Source: Apodemus sylvaticus (Eukaryota; Chordata; Mammalia; Rodentia; Muridae). From it: a DNA stretch of 64,000 bases. This document shows positions 11,006-20,782 of the stretch, one piece after another. Location of the stretch: assembly GCF_947179515.1 (NCBI RefSeq), contig NC_067481.1, forward strand, positions 83,776,015 to 83,840,014. The letters are read 5' to 3'. The translations under genes were made by a program, and so were the position numbers. Numbering within the stretch: position 1 is the first letter of the stretch; every line of letters begins with the position of its first letter. Under the pieces are notes generated by a model. It was not told where the DNA came from. It worked only from the letters and a program-made list of their open reading frames with translations, and did not search any database.

Positions 11006-13879
11006 AGTTTATTCAGGAGTTCTGTTTTTGTCATGTGGGTAATGTTTTGAGTCTAAATTAACTAAAACTGAAACAAAAGAACAAACCAATCAATGCATAC
11101 TAATATGATAAAAAAATATAACCAAATCCTTAAATTTTAATTTAAACTCAATGTTATACTGCCAGAGGAATATTAAAGCTTATGTTTAAGCTCCTTAGTA
11201 ATTCGATATCTGTTTTGGGAAGTTGTCCTGTAATCTTTTGTCAGAAAATTGTTCCTTACATTAAACTAAAATCCCCTTTATTATAACTCAGCTTTGATTA
11301 AAATCTAACCTCTGTGAATGGAAATATATTCTTCTGATTATGTATTTTTTTTAAGCTTGAGTTTTGAGAAGATCAGTGAGAGTGGCAGGATGAAATAGTA
11401 AAGTGAGAAATATAATTTTAAATCTCATTCTCATTCCCACCTCATGCCCTAGAAGCACCTTCATTAAATGCTTCTTCATAGTACTCTTAACAACAGGTCA
11501 ATGAAAGCTTTGTTACATAGGATTGCTCATTCCATTGCAATTTTTTACTTGATTCTTACAACAAACCAAGGAGCAAGACATTATTATTCTCATCTCTGGG
11601 ATGAGAACACTACCATCTAAGGGTACAGTTGTCTCTTTCTCTGTTGAAACTCTTGTCTAGTTTTTCCTGGTTCCAGGAATCATGCTGTTAAATCACTGCT
11701 GCCTGCAGTGGGGTGGCCTGATTTCTTGGCCATGGGACTGATAGGAAACCACATATTAAAGGTCTTTCCCTTGCAATGTCTTAGGAAAAACCCTAGTGGA
11801 CCAGATGGACCACTTGGCTCTTTCTCAAGGAGCCAAATGTTCATAATCTTGTTTCATTCTAACTCTGTGAAGTTTATTTGTAGAACATAGTACTGTTCTA
11901 GAAATTTGCCATTACAAGTCATAGTGAAATGTCTTATGGATCTACAGTATGAAAATGAATATTTGGATTTTGAACCAATAACTGTTCAGACTGAGTTCTA
12001 ATAATTTGCTCATGGTCAGGAAGGAATTTACAATCATGCAGCACTTTCCCAGTTGATTAGCACTGCTTTTTCTGAGTATCTGTTTCAATGAGATGATGTA
12101 TTATGCAAGATGCTGCTATTTTATTGTTCCATGTAAAAATGATTTTTGTTACATGTAAAAACAGTTTCTCCTTTGATATTACCTACACAGGGTTCAAAGA
12201 CTCTGCCTATTAGCTAACTGGCAAATTTCTTCATCCCCCACGACGGAGACATCTGAGTGGCAGCTTCTTCAGGAAGTGTCAGGAAGGTTTTTTGGTCTTA
12301 CCTACAGTCAATAGGTGTCATAAGTCACACCCCTGACCGTGTTCAGGCATATGTGACAGTATCTGATAAGACAGAAAGATTCAGTCAGTCCAACATGCTG
12401 CTGACTTTTAAGATGACCACAGACAGAGAGAACAGAAGCTAAAGATCACTGCCAGTTACACAATAATTAATTCAAGACAGTTTTGTCACAGGTACAGAGA
12501 TTACATTCACCAATGCCAAGTATTTTTTTCAGGAATCAGGTCTACTGGTTTGCAAAACTGAGCAGGACACTAAATATGCCTCTACCTCAATTTTTACCTT
12601 CTTAAAGCTGAAGGGGTTTTAATTAGCAGAGTTATTGCATACATTATTTAACATATATATTATGTACATTTTCATATATTATTTTCAGTATATTTTCTGT
12701 TAAATAATTCAAAGGAATCAAAGCGCTTTGAATAGTTTTTGGAGAAGAATGAAAACAGAGAATTGTGCCCTCAAAGTAAAACTTCAGATTAGGACTTTAT
12801 AATTCACTTAGAGACATATTATGACTTAAATTCAACTTCAGGGCACTGCGCATTCACTGGGCTCCTTACAGAGTCCATATTCTTATTTATTTTAAAGTAT
12901 AATACTACAAAGAAATTTCAGTCACTCCTTTTTGTTTGTTTTTTATTAGATATTTTCTTTATTTACATTTCCAATGTTATCCCATCTCCACATTTCCACT
13001 CTGAAAACCCCCTATCACCCCCTCCCCTTGCTCACTAACCCACCCACTCCCTCTTCCCTGACCTGGCATTCCCATACAGTGGGGCAATGAGCCTTCACAG
13101 GTTCAAGTGACTCTCCTCTGATGTCCAACCAGGCCATCTTCTGCTACCCGTGAGGCTGGAGCCCTGGGTCCCTCCATGTGTACACATTTTATTGGTGGTT
13201 AAGTCCCTGGGAGCTCTGGCTGGCAAAGGGTTGGTTCATATTGTTGTTGTTCCTAGGGGCTGCAACCCCTTCAGCTCCTTGAGGCCATTCTCTAGCTCTT
13301 TCATTGGGGGTCCTGTGCTCAGTTCAATGGTTGGCTGAGAGCATACCATTTAAGAATATTTGTCAGGCATTGATAGGGCTTCTGAGGAGACAGTTATATC
13401 AGGCTCCTGCCAGCTAGCACTTGTTGGCATCCATAACAGTGTCTGGGTTTGGTAACTGTATATGGGATGGATCCTGGGGTGGGACAATCTCTGGATGGTC
13501 TTTCCTTCAGTCTCTGCTATACACGTTGTCTCTGTATTTCCTCCCTTGGGTATTTCATACTCCTTCTAAGGATCAAAGTATCCACACTTTGGTCTTCCTT
13601 CTTCTTGAGGTTCATGTGGTCTGTGAATTATATCTTGGGTATTCCAAGGTTCTAGGCCAATATCTACTTATTAGTGAGTGCATATCATGTGTGTTCTTTT
13701 GTGATTGGGTTACATCACTCATGATGATATTTTCTAGTTGCATCCATTTGCCTAAAAATTTCATGACTTCATTGTTTTAATAGATGAGAAGTACTCTATT
13801 GTACCACATTTTCTGTATCCATTCCTCTGTTGAGGAACATATGGGTTCTTTACAGCTTCTTCCTATAATAAATGAGGGT

Positions 13880-14779
13880 ATTATTTGGTACCCTATTAAA
13901 AAATAGGGTACAGATCTAAACAAAGAATTTTCACCTGAAGAAATTTGGATGGCCGAGAAGCACCTTAAGAAATGCTCAACATCATTAGCCATTAGGGAAA
14001 TGCAAATCAAAACAACCCTGAGATTTCACCTCTCACCAGTCAGAATGGCTAAGGGTAAAAACTCAGGTGACAGCAGGTGTTGGTGAAGATATGGAGAAAG
14101 AGGAACACTCCTCCACTGCTGGTGGGGTTGTAAAATGGTACAACCACTTTGGAAAACAGTCTGGCAGTTCCCCAGAAAACTGGACATGACACTTTCGGAG
14201 GACCCTGCTCTACCACTCCTGGGCATATACCCAAAGGATTCCCTGGCATGCAATAAAGACACATGCTCCATTATGTTCATAACAGCCTTATTTATAATAG
14301 CCAGAAGCTAGAAAGAACCCAGATGTGCCTCAATGGAGGAATGGATACAGATAATGTGGTATATTTACACAATGAAATACTACTCAGCAATTAAAAGCAA
14401 TGAATTCATGAAATTCTTAGGCAAATGGTGTAATCTGGAAAATATCATCCTAAGTGAGGTAACCCAATCACAAAAGAATACACATGGAATGCAATCTCTG
14501 ATAAGTGGATATTAATTAGTCCAGAAGCTCTGAATACCCAAGGCACAATTAGCGTAAGAAATGACTCCCATGAAGAAGTAAGGAGAAGGTCCTGATCCTG
14601 GAAAGGCTTGATCTAGCATTGGAGGAGAGTACCAGGACAGAGAAAAAGGAGAGAGGTGATAGAAGAATGGGTGGAGAGAAGAAGGTTTATGGGACATATG
14701 GGGAGGGGGGGAACTGGGAAAGGGGAAAGCATTTGGAATGTAAACAAAGAATAGAGAAAATAAAAATATATAATAAAAA
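13880..14779 (+). mobile_element. Nested 5'-truncated L1
   Basis: Sense L1 runs from the NPIKK region of ORF2 through the cysteine-rich tail, stop codon, 3' UTR and A-rich tail. An exact 13-bp duplication AATAAATGAGGGT flanks it (13867-13879 and 14780-14792). Removing the insert rejoins the host L1 sequence. Its ORF2 frame is broken. The first ~11 bases look like antisense of the immediately upstream L1 sequence, suggesting a tiny 5' inversion. Confidence 0.92.
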
Positions 14780-15309
14780 AATAAATGAGGGTGTTATGAA
14801 CATAGTGGAGCATGTGACCTTATTACATATTGGAACATTTTATGGGTATATGCCCAGGAGTGTTGTAGCTGGGTCCTCTGGTAGTACTATGTCTAAATTT
14901 CTGAGAAACCACCAAACTGATTTCTAGAGTGGATTTTCCAGCTTGCAATCCCTCTAGGAATGGAGGAGTATTCCACTTTCTCCACATTCTTACAAGAATC
15001 TACTGTCACCAGACTTTTTGATCTAACCCATTCTGACTGGTGTGAGGTAGAATCTCAAGGTTGTTTTGATTTGCATTTCCCAGATGACTAAGGATGTTGA
15101 ACATTTCTTTAGGTGTTACTCAGCTATTTGGTATTCCTCAGTTGAGAATTCTTTCTTTAGTTATGTTTCCCATGTTTAATAGGGTTACTTCTGGTGGAAT
15201 CACCATTCTTTCACCATTCTTGACCTCAAGCTGTACTGCATGGATTGGAACAGTGACAGGCAGGAAGATCAGTGGAATAGAGTTAAAAACATGAACCCAT
15301 AAAATTACA

Positions 15310-15324
15310 GTCACTTGATCTTTG
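15310..15324. repeat. Left target-site duplication of the near-full-length L1
   Basis: GTCACTTGATCTTTG recurs exactly at 28569-28583. It is normal ORF2 sequence of the outer host L1, and the host reading continues across the insertion when one copy is removed. Confidence 0.93.
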
Positions 15325-15836
15325 TTGTTGTTGTTGTTGTTGTTGATCTGGTTATTGTTTTAATTTTGAAATTAATGATATAAAGGGAATTGACTGTGCC
15401 TTCTCCCAAAGCTCATGTGTTGGCATCACAATACTCAATGCAATAGCACTCATACAGGTTCTGTTCCAAGAATAGATTAATGTGGTTGTTGAAGAGAAGA
15501 GAAAAGGAATTTTATTTGCCAAATATTATCAAACAAGCATAATTTCCCCTTATACTCTATATATTGTTTGTTTATTTACAAAGTTAAATAATATCTTAAG
15601 GGTCAAAAATTTGAGATCCTATTAGCTTTCCTCCTTTTCCACAATCTTGTAAAGTAAAATACGAGGCATAAAACTAAATGAAAATTTAATATTATGATAA
15701 TTAAGACACAGTTTTAAAATAATATCTGGCATCAGATGATCACTGACCACTCTGCATATTTATACTAAGTGAGCAAAATGCAAGCTGATGTTTATGTGAT
15801 AGTGAAATATACAATCGTAGGACATGATAATGGTAT
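15325..15836 (-). other. Candidate 3'-transduced sequence carried by an L1
   Basis: About 510 bp of non-L1 sequence lies between the encoded A-tract of the near-full-length L1 (poly-T at 15837-15864) and the left TSD. Read on the minus strand it ends with the poly(A) signal ATTAAA (15359-15364 as TTTAAT) followed by a (CAA)n run where a second poly(A) tail is expected. Because the TSD lies outside this block, it most simply came in with the L1 by 3' transduction from the source locus. Confidence 0.72.
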
Positions 15837-16104
15837 CTTTTTTTTCTTTTTTTTCTTTTTTTTTATTGATATATTTTTTATTTACATTTCAAATGATTTC
15901 TGCATTTCTGGGTCCTCACTCCCCGCAAGTCCCATAAGCCCTCTTCCCTCCCCCTGTTCCTCCGTCTACCCCTTCCAACTTCCCTGTTCTGGAATTCCCC
16001 TATACTCTTGCACTGAGTCTTTCCAGAACCAGGGGCCACTCCTCCATTCTTTTTGGATATCATTTAATTTGTGGATTATGTCCTGGGTATTCAAAGTTTC
16101 TAGG

Positions 16105-16723
16105 TTAATATCCACTTATCAGTGAGTGCATACCATGATTGATCTTTTGAGACTATGTTACCTCACTTAGTATGATGTTCTCCAGCTCCATCCATTTGTC
16201 TAAGAATTTCATGAATTCATTGTTTCTAATGGCTGAATAGTACTCCATTGTGTAAATATACCACATTTTTTGTATCCATTCCTCCTTTGAAGGATACCTG
16301 GGGTCTTTCCAGCTTCTGGCTACTACAAATAGGGCTGCTATGAACATAGTGGAGCATGTGTCCTTATTGCATGCTGAAGAATCCTCTGGATATATGCCCA
16401 GGAGTGGTATAACAGGGTCCTCAGGAAGTGTCATGCCCAGTTTTCTAAGGAACCACCAGACTGATTTCGAAAGTGGTTGCACCATCTTACAATCCCACCA
16501 GCAGTGGAGGAGTGTTCGTCTTTCTCCACAGCCTCGCCAACACCTGCTGTCTCCTGAGTTTTTGACCTTAGCCATTCTGACTGGTGGGGGGTGAAATCTC
16601 AGGGTTGTTTTGATTTGCATTTCCCTAATGATTAATGATGTTGAACATTTCTTAAGGTGTTTCTCAGCTCTCCGAAGTTCTTCATGTGAAAATTCTTTGT
16701 TTAGCTAGGTACCCCACTTTTTA
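16105..16723 (-). pseudogene. ORF2 C-terminal remnant of the decayed L1
   Basis: This is the last part of ORF2 of the near-full-length L1, from the NKEFS region to the stop at 16105-16107. It includes the zinc-knuckle-like CWRGCGERRTLLHCWWDC. A stretch of 155 codons is still open. It is cut from the rest of its ORF2 (which resumes at 23045) by the younger full-length L1, which inserted at GTACCCCACTTTTTA. Confidence 0.85.
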
Positions 16724-16896
16724 TGATTATTTTTTTTTCTTTTTTTTTTCCTCCCACCCACCCCTTCCCACTTCCCCGTTCTGGTTTTGCCCTATACTAC
16801 TTCACTGAGTCTTTCTAGAACAAGGGGCCACTCCTCCTTTCTTCTTGTACCTCATTTGATGTATGGATTATGTTTGGGGTATTCGAGTTTTCTAGG
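16724..16896 (-). other. Shortened L1 3' UTR and A-tail
   Basis: The segment after the ORF2 stop is only about 145 bp before the A-tract (poly-T on plus, 16724-16751). Other L1s here (15865-16104, 36740-36990, 46850-47090) continue for roughly 80-90 bp more, through a 'gagggcttatgggac' block to an AATAAA-containing end. That terminal block is absent here. I see no poly(A) signal near the tail. Confidence 0.8.
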
Positions 16897-19800
16897 TTAA
16901 TATCCACTTATTAGTGAGTGCATACCATGAGTCACCTTTTGAGTCTGGGTTACCTCACTTAGTATGATGTTTTCTAGCTCCATCCATTTGCCTAAGAATT
17001 TCATGAATTCATTGTTTCTAATGGCTGAATAGTACTCCATTGTGTAGATATACCACATTTTTTGCATCCACTCTTCTGTTGAGGGATACCTGGGTTCTAT
17101 CCAGCATCTGGCAATTATAAATAAGGCTGCTATGAACATAGTAGAGCATGTATCCTTATTACATGGTGGGGAATCCTCTGGGTATATGCCCAGGAGTGGT
17201 ATAGCAGGATCTTCTGGAAGTGAGGTGCCCAGTTTTCGGAGGAACCGCCAGACTGAGTTCCAGAGTGGTTGTACCAATTTGCAACCCCACCAGCAGTGGA
17301 GGAGTGTTCCTCTTTCTCCACATCCTCTCCAACACCTGCTGTCTCCTGAATTTTTAATCTTAGCCATTCTGACTGGTGTAAGGTGAAATCTCATGGATGT
17401 TTTGATTTGCATTTCCCTAATGACTAATGAAGTTGAGCATTTTTTAAGATGCTTCTCCGCCATCCGAAGTTCTTCAGGTGAGAATTCTTTGTTTAACTCT
17501 GTACCCCATTTTTTAATAGGGTTGTTTGGTTTTCTGGAGTCTAACTTCTTAAGTTCTTTATATATATTGGATATTAGCCCTCCATCTGATGTAGGATTGG
17601 TGAAGATCTTTTCCCAATTTGTTGGTTGCCGATTTGTCCTTTTGATGGTGTCCTTTGCCTCACAGAAACTTTGTAATTTTATGAGGTCCCATTTGTCAAT
17701 TCTTGATCTTAGAGCATACGCTATTGGTGTTCTGTTCAGAAATTTTCTCCCTGTACCAATGTCCTCAATGGTCTTCCCCAGTTTCTTTTCTATTAGCTTC
17801 AGAGTGTCTGGCTTTATGTGGAGGTCCTTGATCCATTTGGATTTGAGCTTAGTACAAGGAGACAAGGATGGATCAATTTGCATTCTTCTGCATGCTGACC
17901 TCCAGTTTAACCAGCACCATTTGTTGAAAAGGCTATCTTTTTTCCATTGGATGTTTTCAGCCTCTTTGTCGAGGATCAAGTGGCCATAGGTGTGTGGGTT
18001 CATTTCTGGATCTTCAATCCTGTTCCATTGATCTGCCTGCCTGTCACTGTACCAATACCATGCAGTTTTTAACACTATTGCTCTGTAGTATTGCTTGAGG
18101 TCAGGGATACTGATTCCCCCACAATTTCTTTTGTTGCTGAGAATAGTTTTAGCTATCCTGGGTTTTTTGTTATTCCAGATGAATTTGTTAATTGCTCTTT
18201 CTACCTCTGTGAAGAATTGAGTTGGGATTTTGATGGGTATTGGATTGAATCTGTATATTGATTTTGGCAAAATGGCCATTTTAACTATATTGATCCTGCC
18301 GATCCATGAGCATGGGAGGTTTTCCCATTTTTTGAGGTCTTCTTCCATTTCCTTCTTCAGAGTCTTGAAGTCCTTGTCGTAAAGATCTTTCACATGTTTG
18401 GTAAGAGTCACCCCAAGATACTTTATACTGTTTGTGGCTATTGTGAAGGGGGTCATTTCTCTAATTTCTTTCTCAGCCTGCTTATCCTTTGAGTATAGGA
18501 AGGTCACTGATTTGTTTGAGGTGATTTTATAACCTGCCACTTTGCTGAAGTTGTTTATCAGCTGTAGGAGTTCTCTAGTGGAGTTTTTTGGGTCACTTAG
18601 GTAGACTATCATGTCATCTGCAAATAATGATAGTTTGACTTCTTCCTTTCCATTTTGTATCCCTTTGACCACCTTATGTTGTCGAATTGCCCAAGCTAGT
18701 ACCTCAAGTACAATATTGAAAAGATAAGGAGAGAGGGGGCAGCCCTGTCTAGTCCCTGATTTTAGTGGGATTGCTTCAAGTTTCTCTTCATTTAGTTTGA
18801 TGCTGGCTACCGGTTTGCTGTATATTGCTTTTACTATGTTTAGGTATGGGCCTTGAATTCCCGTTCTTTCCAAGACTTTAAGCATGAAAGGATGCTGAAT
18901 TTTGTCAAATGCTTTTTCAGCATCCAATGAAATGACCATGTGGTTTTTTTCTTTGAGTTTGTTTATGTAGTGGATTGCATTGATGGATTTCCGTATATTA
19001 AACCAACCCTGCATTCCCGGAATAAAGCCTACTTGATCATGGTGGATGATCGTTTTGATGTGTTCTTGGATTCGGTTGGCAAGAATTTTATTGAGTATTT
19101 TTGCATCGATGTTCATAAGGGAAATTGGTCTGGAGTTCTCTTTCTTTGTTGGATCTTTGTGTGGCTTTGGTATCAGCGTAATTGTGGCTTCATAGAAGGA
19201 ATTGGGTAGTGTTCCTTCTGTTTCTATTTTGTGGAATAGTTTGAAGAGTATTGGTGTTAACTCTTCTTTGAAGGTCTGATAGAATTCTGCATTGAAACCA
19301 TCTGGTCCTGTGCTTTTTTTGGTTGGAAGACTTTCTATGACTCCTTCTATTTCTTTAGGCGTTATGGGACTGTTTAGATGATCTATTTGGTCCTGATTTA
19401 ATTTTGGTATTTGGTATCTGTCAAGGAAATTGTCCATTTCCTCCAGATTCTCCAGTTGTGTTGAGTACAGGTTCTTGTAGTAGGATCTGATGATTTTTTG
19501 GATTTCCTCAGTTTCCGTTGTTATATCTCCCTTTTCATTTCTAAGTTTGTTAATTTGGATACGTTCTCTGTGCCCTTTGGTCAGTCTGGCTAAGGGTTTA
19601 TCTATCTTGTTGATTTTCTCAAAGAACCAGCTCCTGGATTCATTAATTCTTTGTACGGTTCGCTTTGTTTCCAATTGATTGATTTCAGCCCTGAGTTTGA
19701 TGATTTCCTGCCTTCTACTCCTCCTGGGTGAATTGGCTTCTTTTTGTTCCAGGACTTTCAGGTGTGTCATTAAGCTGCTAGTGTATGCTCTCTCCATTTT

Positions 19801-20721
19801 CTTTTTGGAGGCACTCAGGGCTATGAGTTTACCTCTTAGCACTGCTTTCATTGTGTCCCAAAGATTTGGGTATGTTGTGCCTTGATTTTCATTAAATTCT
19901 AAAAAGTCTCTGATTTCTTTCTTTATTTCTTCTTTGGTCAAGGTGTCATTGAGTAGAGTATTATTCAGCCTCCATGTGTATGTGGGCTTTCTGTTGTTTT
20001 TGTTGCTATTGAAAATCACTCTTACACCATAGTGATCTGATAGGAGGCATGGGATTAGTTCGATCATCTTATATTTGTTGAGGTCTGCCTTGTGTCCAAT
20101 TATATGGTCGACTTTGGAGAAGGTACCATGAGGTGCTGAGAAAAAGGTATATTCTTTTGCTTTAGGGTGAAATGTTCTATAAATATCAGTCAAATCCAAT
20201 TGGTCCAAAGCTTCAATTAGTTTTACTGTGTCTCTGTTTAGTTTCTGTTTTCCCGATCGGTCCATTGAGGAAAGTGGAGTATTGAAGTCCCCCACAATTA
20301 TTGTGTTAGGTGCAATGTGTGCTTTGAGCTTTAGTAAAGTTTCTTTTACAAATGAGGGTGCCTTTGCATTTGGCGCATAGATGTTCAGAATTGAAAGTTC
20401 TTCTTGGTGGATTTTTCCTTTGACCAGCAAGAAGTGTCCTTCTGTGTCTCTTTTGATGACTTTAGGTTGAAAGTCAATTTTATCTGATATTAGAATGGCT
20501 ACTCCTGCTCGTTTCCTGTGACCATTGGCTTGTAAGATTGTCTTCCAGCCTTTTACTCTAAGGTAGCTTTTATCTTTGACACTGAGGTGTGTCTCCTGTA
20601 TACAGCAAATTGTAGGGCCCTGTTTCCTTATCCAGTCTGTTAGTCTATGTCTTTTTATTGGGGAATTGAGACCATTGATGTTAAGAGATATTAGGGAATA
20701 GTGATTATTACTTCCTGTCAT
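16897..20721 (-). CDS. L1 ORF2 protein (endonuclease/reverse transcriptase)
   Basis: A 1274-codon uninterrupted frame, about the normal length for rodent L1 ORF2p (roughly 1275-1285). ORF2p nicks genomic DNA and reverse-transcribes L1 RNA at the nick (target-primed reverse transcription). Residues 1-240 form the AP-type endonuclease: N14 in SLNING, E43 in QETHL, D145 and N147 in GDFN, and an SDH near 230. The reverse transcriptase has motif A (SLDAEKAFDK, about 600), GTRQGCPLSP, and FADD with D702 and D703. The C-terminus has the CX3CX7HX4C knuckle in CWRGCGERGTLLHCWWGC. The chosen start is the first in-frame Met, 61 bp after ORF1; the frame stays open upstream, and L1 ORF2 initiation is unconventional. 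Several residues differ from the older copy at 23753-24700, such as S530 for F in NFRPISL and W for R in LARAIRQ. The catalytic residues checked are present, but activity is unproven. Confidence 0.95.
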   Translation of the reverse strand: MTGSNNHYSLISLNINGLNSPIKRHRLTDWIRKQGPTICCIQETHLSVKDKSYLRVKGWKTILQANGHRKRAGVAILISDKIDFQPKVIKRDTEGHFLLVKGKIHQEELSILNIYAPNAKAPSFVKETLLKLKAHIAPNTIIVGDFNTPLSSMDRSGKQKLNRDTVKLIEALDQLDLTDIYRTFHPKAKEYTFFSAPHGTFSKVDHIIGHKADLNKYKMIELIPCLLSDHYGVRVIFNSNKNNRKPTYTWRLNNTLLNDTLTKEEIKKEIRDFLEFNENQGTTYPNLWDTMKAVLRGKLIALSASKKKMERAYTSSLMTHLKVLEQKEANSPRRSRRQEIIKLRAEINQLETKRTVQRINESRSWFFEKINKIDKPLARLTKGHRERIQINKLRNEKGDITTETEEIQKIIRSYYKNLYSTQLENLEEMDNFLDRYQIPKLNQDQIDHLNSPITPKEIEGVIESLPTKKSTGPDGFNAEFYQTFKEELTPILFKLFHKIETEGTLPNSFYEATITLIPKPHKDPTKKENSRPISLMNIDAKILNKILANRIQEHIKTIIHHDQVGFIPGMQGWFNIRKSINAIHYINKLKEKNHMVISLDAEKAFDKIQHPFMLKVLERTGIQGPYLNIVKAIYSKPVASIKLNEEKLEAIPLKSGTRQGCPLSPYLFNIVLEVLAWAIRQHKVVKGIQNGKEEVKLSLFADDMIVYLSDPKNSTRELLQLINNFSKVAGYKITSNKSVTFLYSKDKQAEKEIREMTPFTIATNSIKYLGVTLTKHVKDLYDKDFKTLKKEMEEDLKKWENLPCSWIGRINIVKMAILPKSIYRFNPIPIKIPTQFFTEVERAINKFIWNNKKPRIAKTILSNKRNCGGISIPDLKQYYRAIVLKTAWYWYSDRQADQWNRIEDPEMNPHTYGHLILDKEAENIQWKKDSLFNKWCWLNWRSACRRMQIDPSLSPCTKLKSKWIKDLHIKPDTLKLIEKKLGKTIEDIGTGRKFLNRTPIAYALRSRIDKWDLIKLQSFCEAKDTIKRTNRQPTNWEKIFTNPTSDGGLISNIYKELKKLDSRKPNNPIKKWGTELNKEFSPEELRMAEKHLKKCSTSLVIREMQIKTSMRFHLTPVRMAKIKNSGDSRCWRGCGERGTLLHCWWGCKLVQPLWNSVWRFLRKLGTSLPEDPAIPLLGIYPEDSPPCNKDTCSTMFIAALFIIARCWIEPRYPSTEEWMQKMWYIYTMEYYSAIRNNEFMKFLGKWMELENIILSEVTQTQKVTHGMHSLISGY

Positions 20722-20782
20722 TTTTGATGTTCTTTTTATATTTGAGTGGTTATCTTCTTTTGGGTTTGATGAAGGAAGGTAA

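Larger units (their letters stand above)
8861..12923. other. Mostly unassigned DNA with simple repeats
   Basis: No gene is recognised. It holds a CT tract (9113-9173), an AT tract (9374-9424), a GGATA-like patch near 10150-10210, and a pyrimidine-rich block preceded by an L1-3'UTR-like stretch (10630-11005). The remainder (9425-10140, 10220-10620, 11010-12920) is anonymous AT-rich sequence with only short chance frames. Confidence 0.5.

Noticed and set aside
17393..17989. 198-codon plus-strand frame
   Set aside because: It lies antisense to the intact L1 ORF2 and mirrors its codon structure. It has no independent domain.
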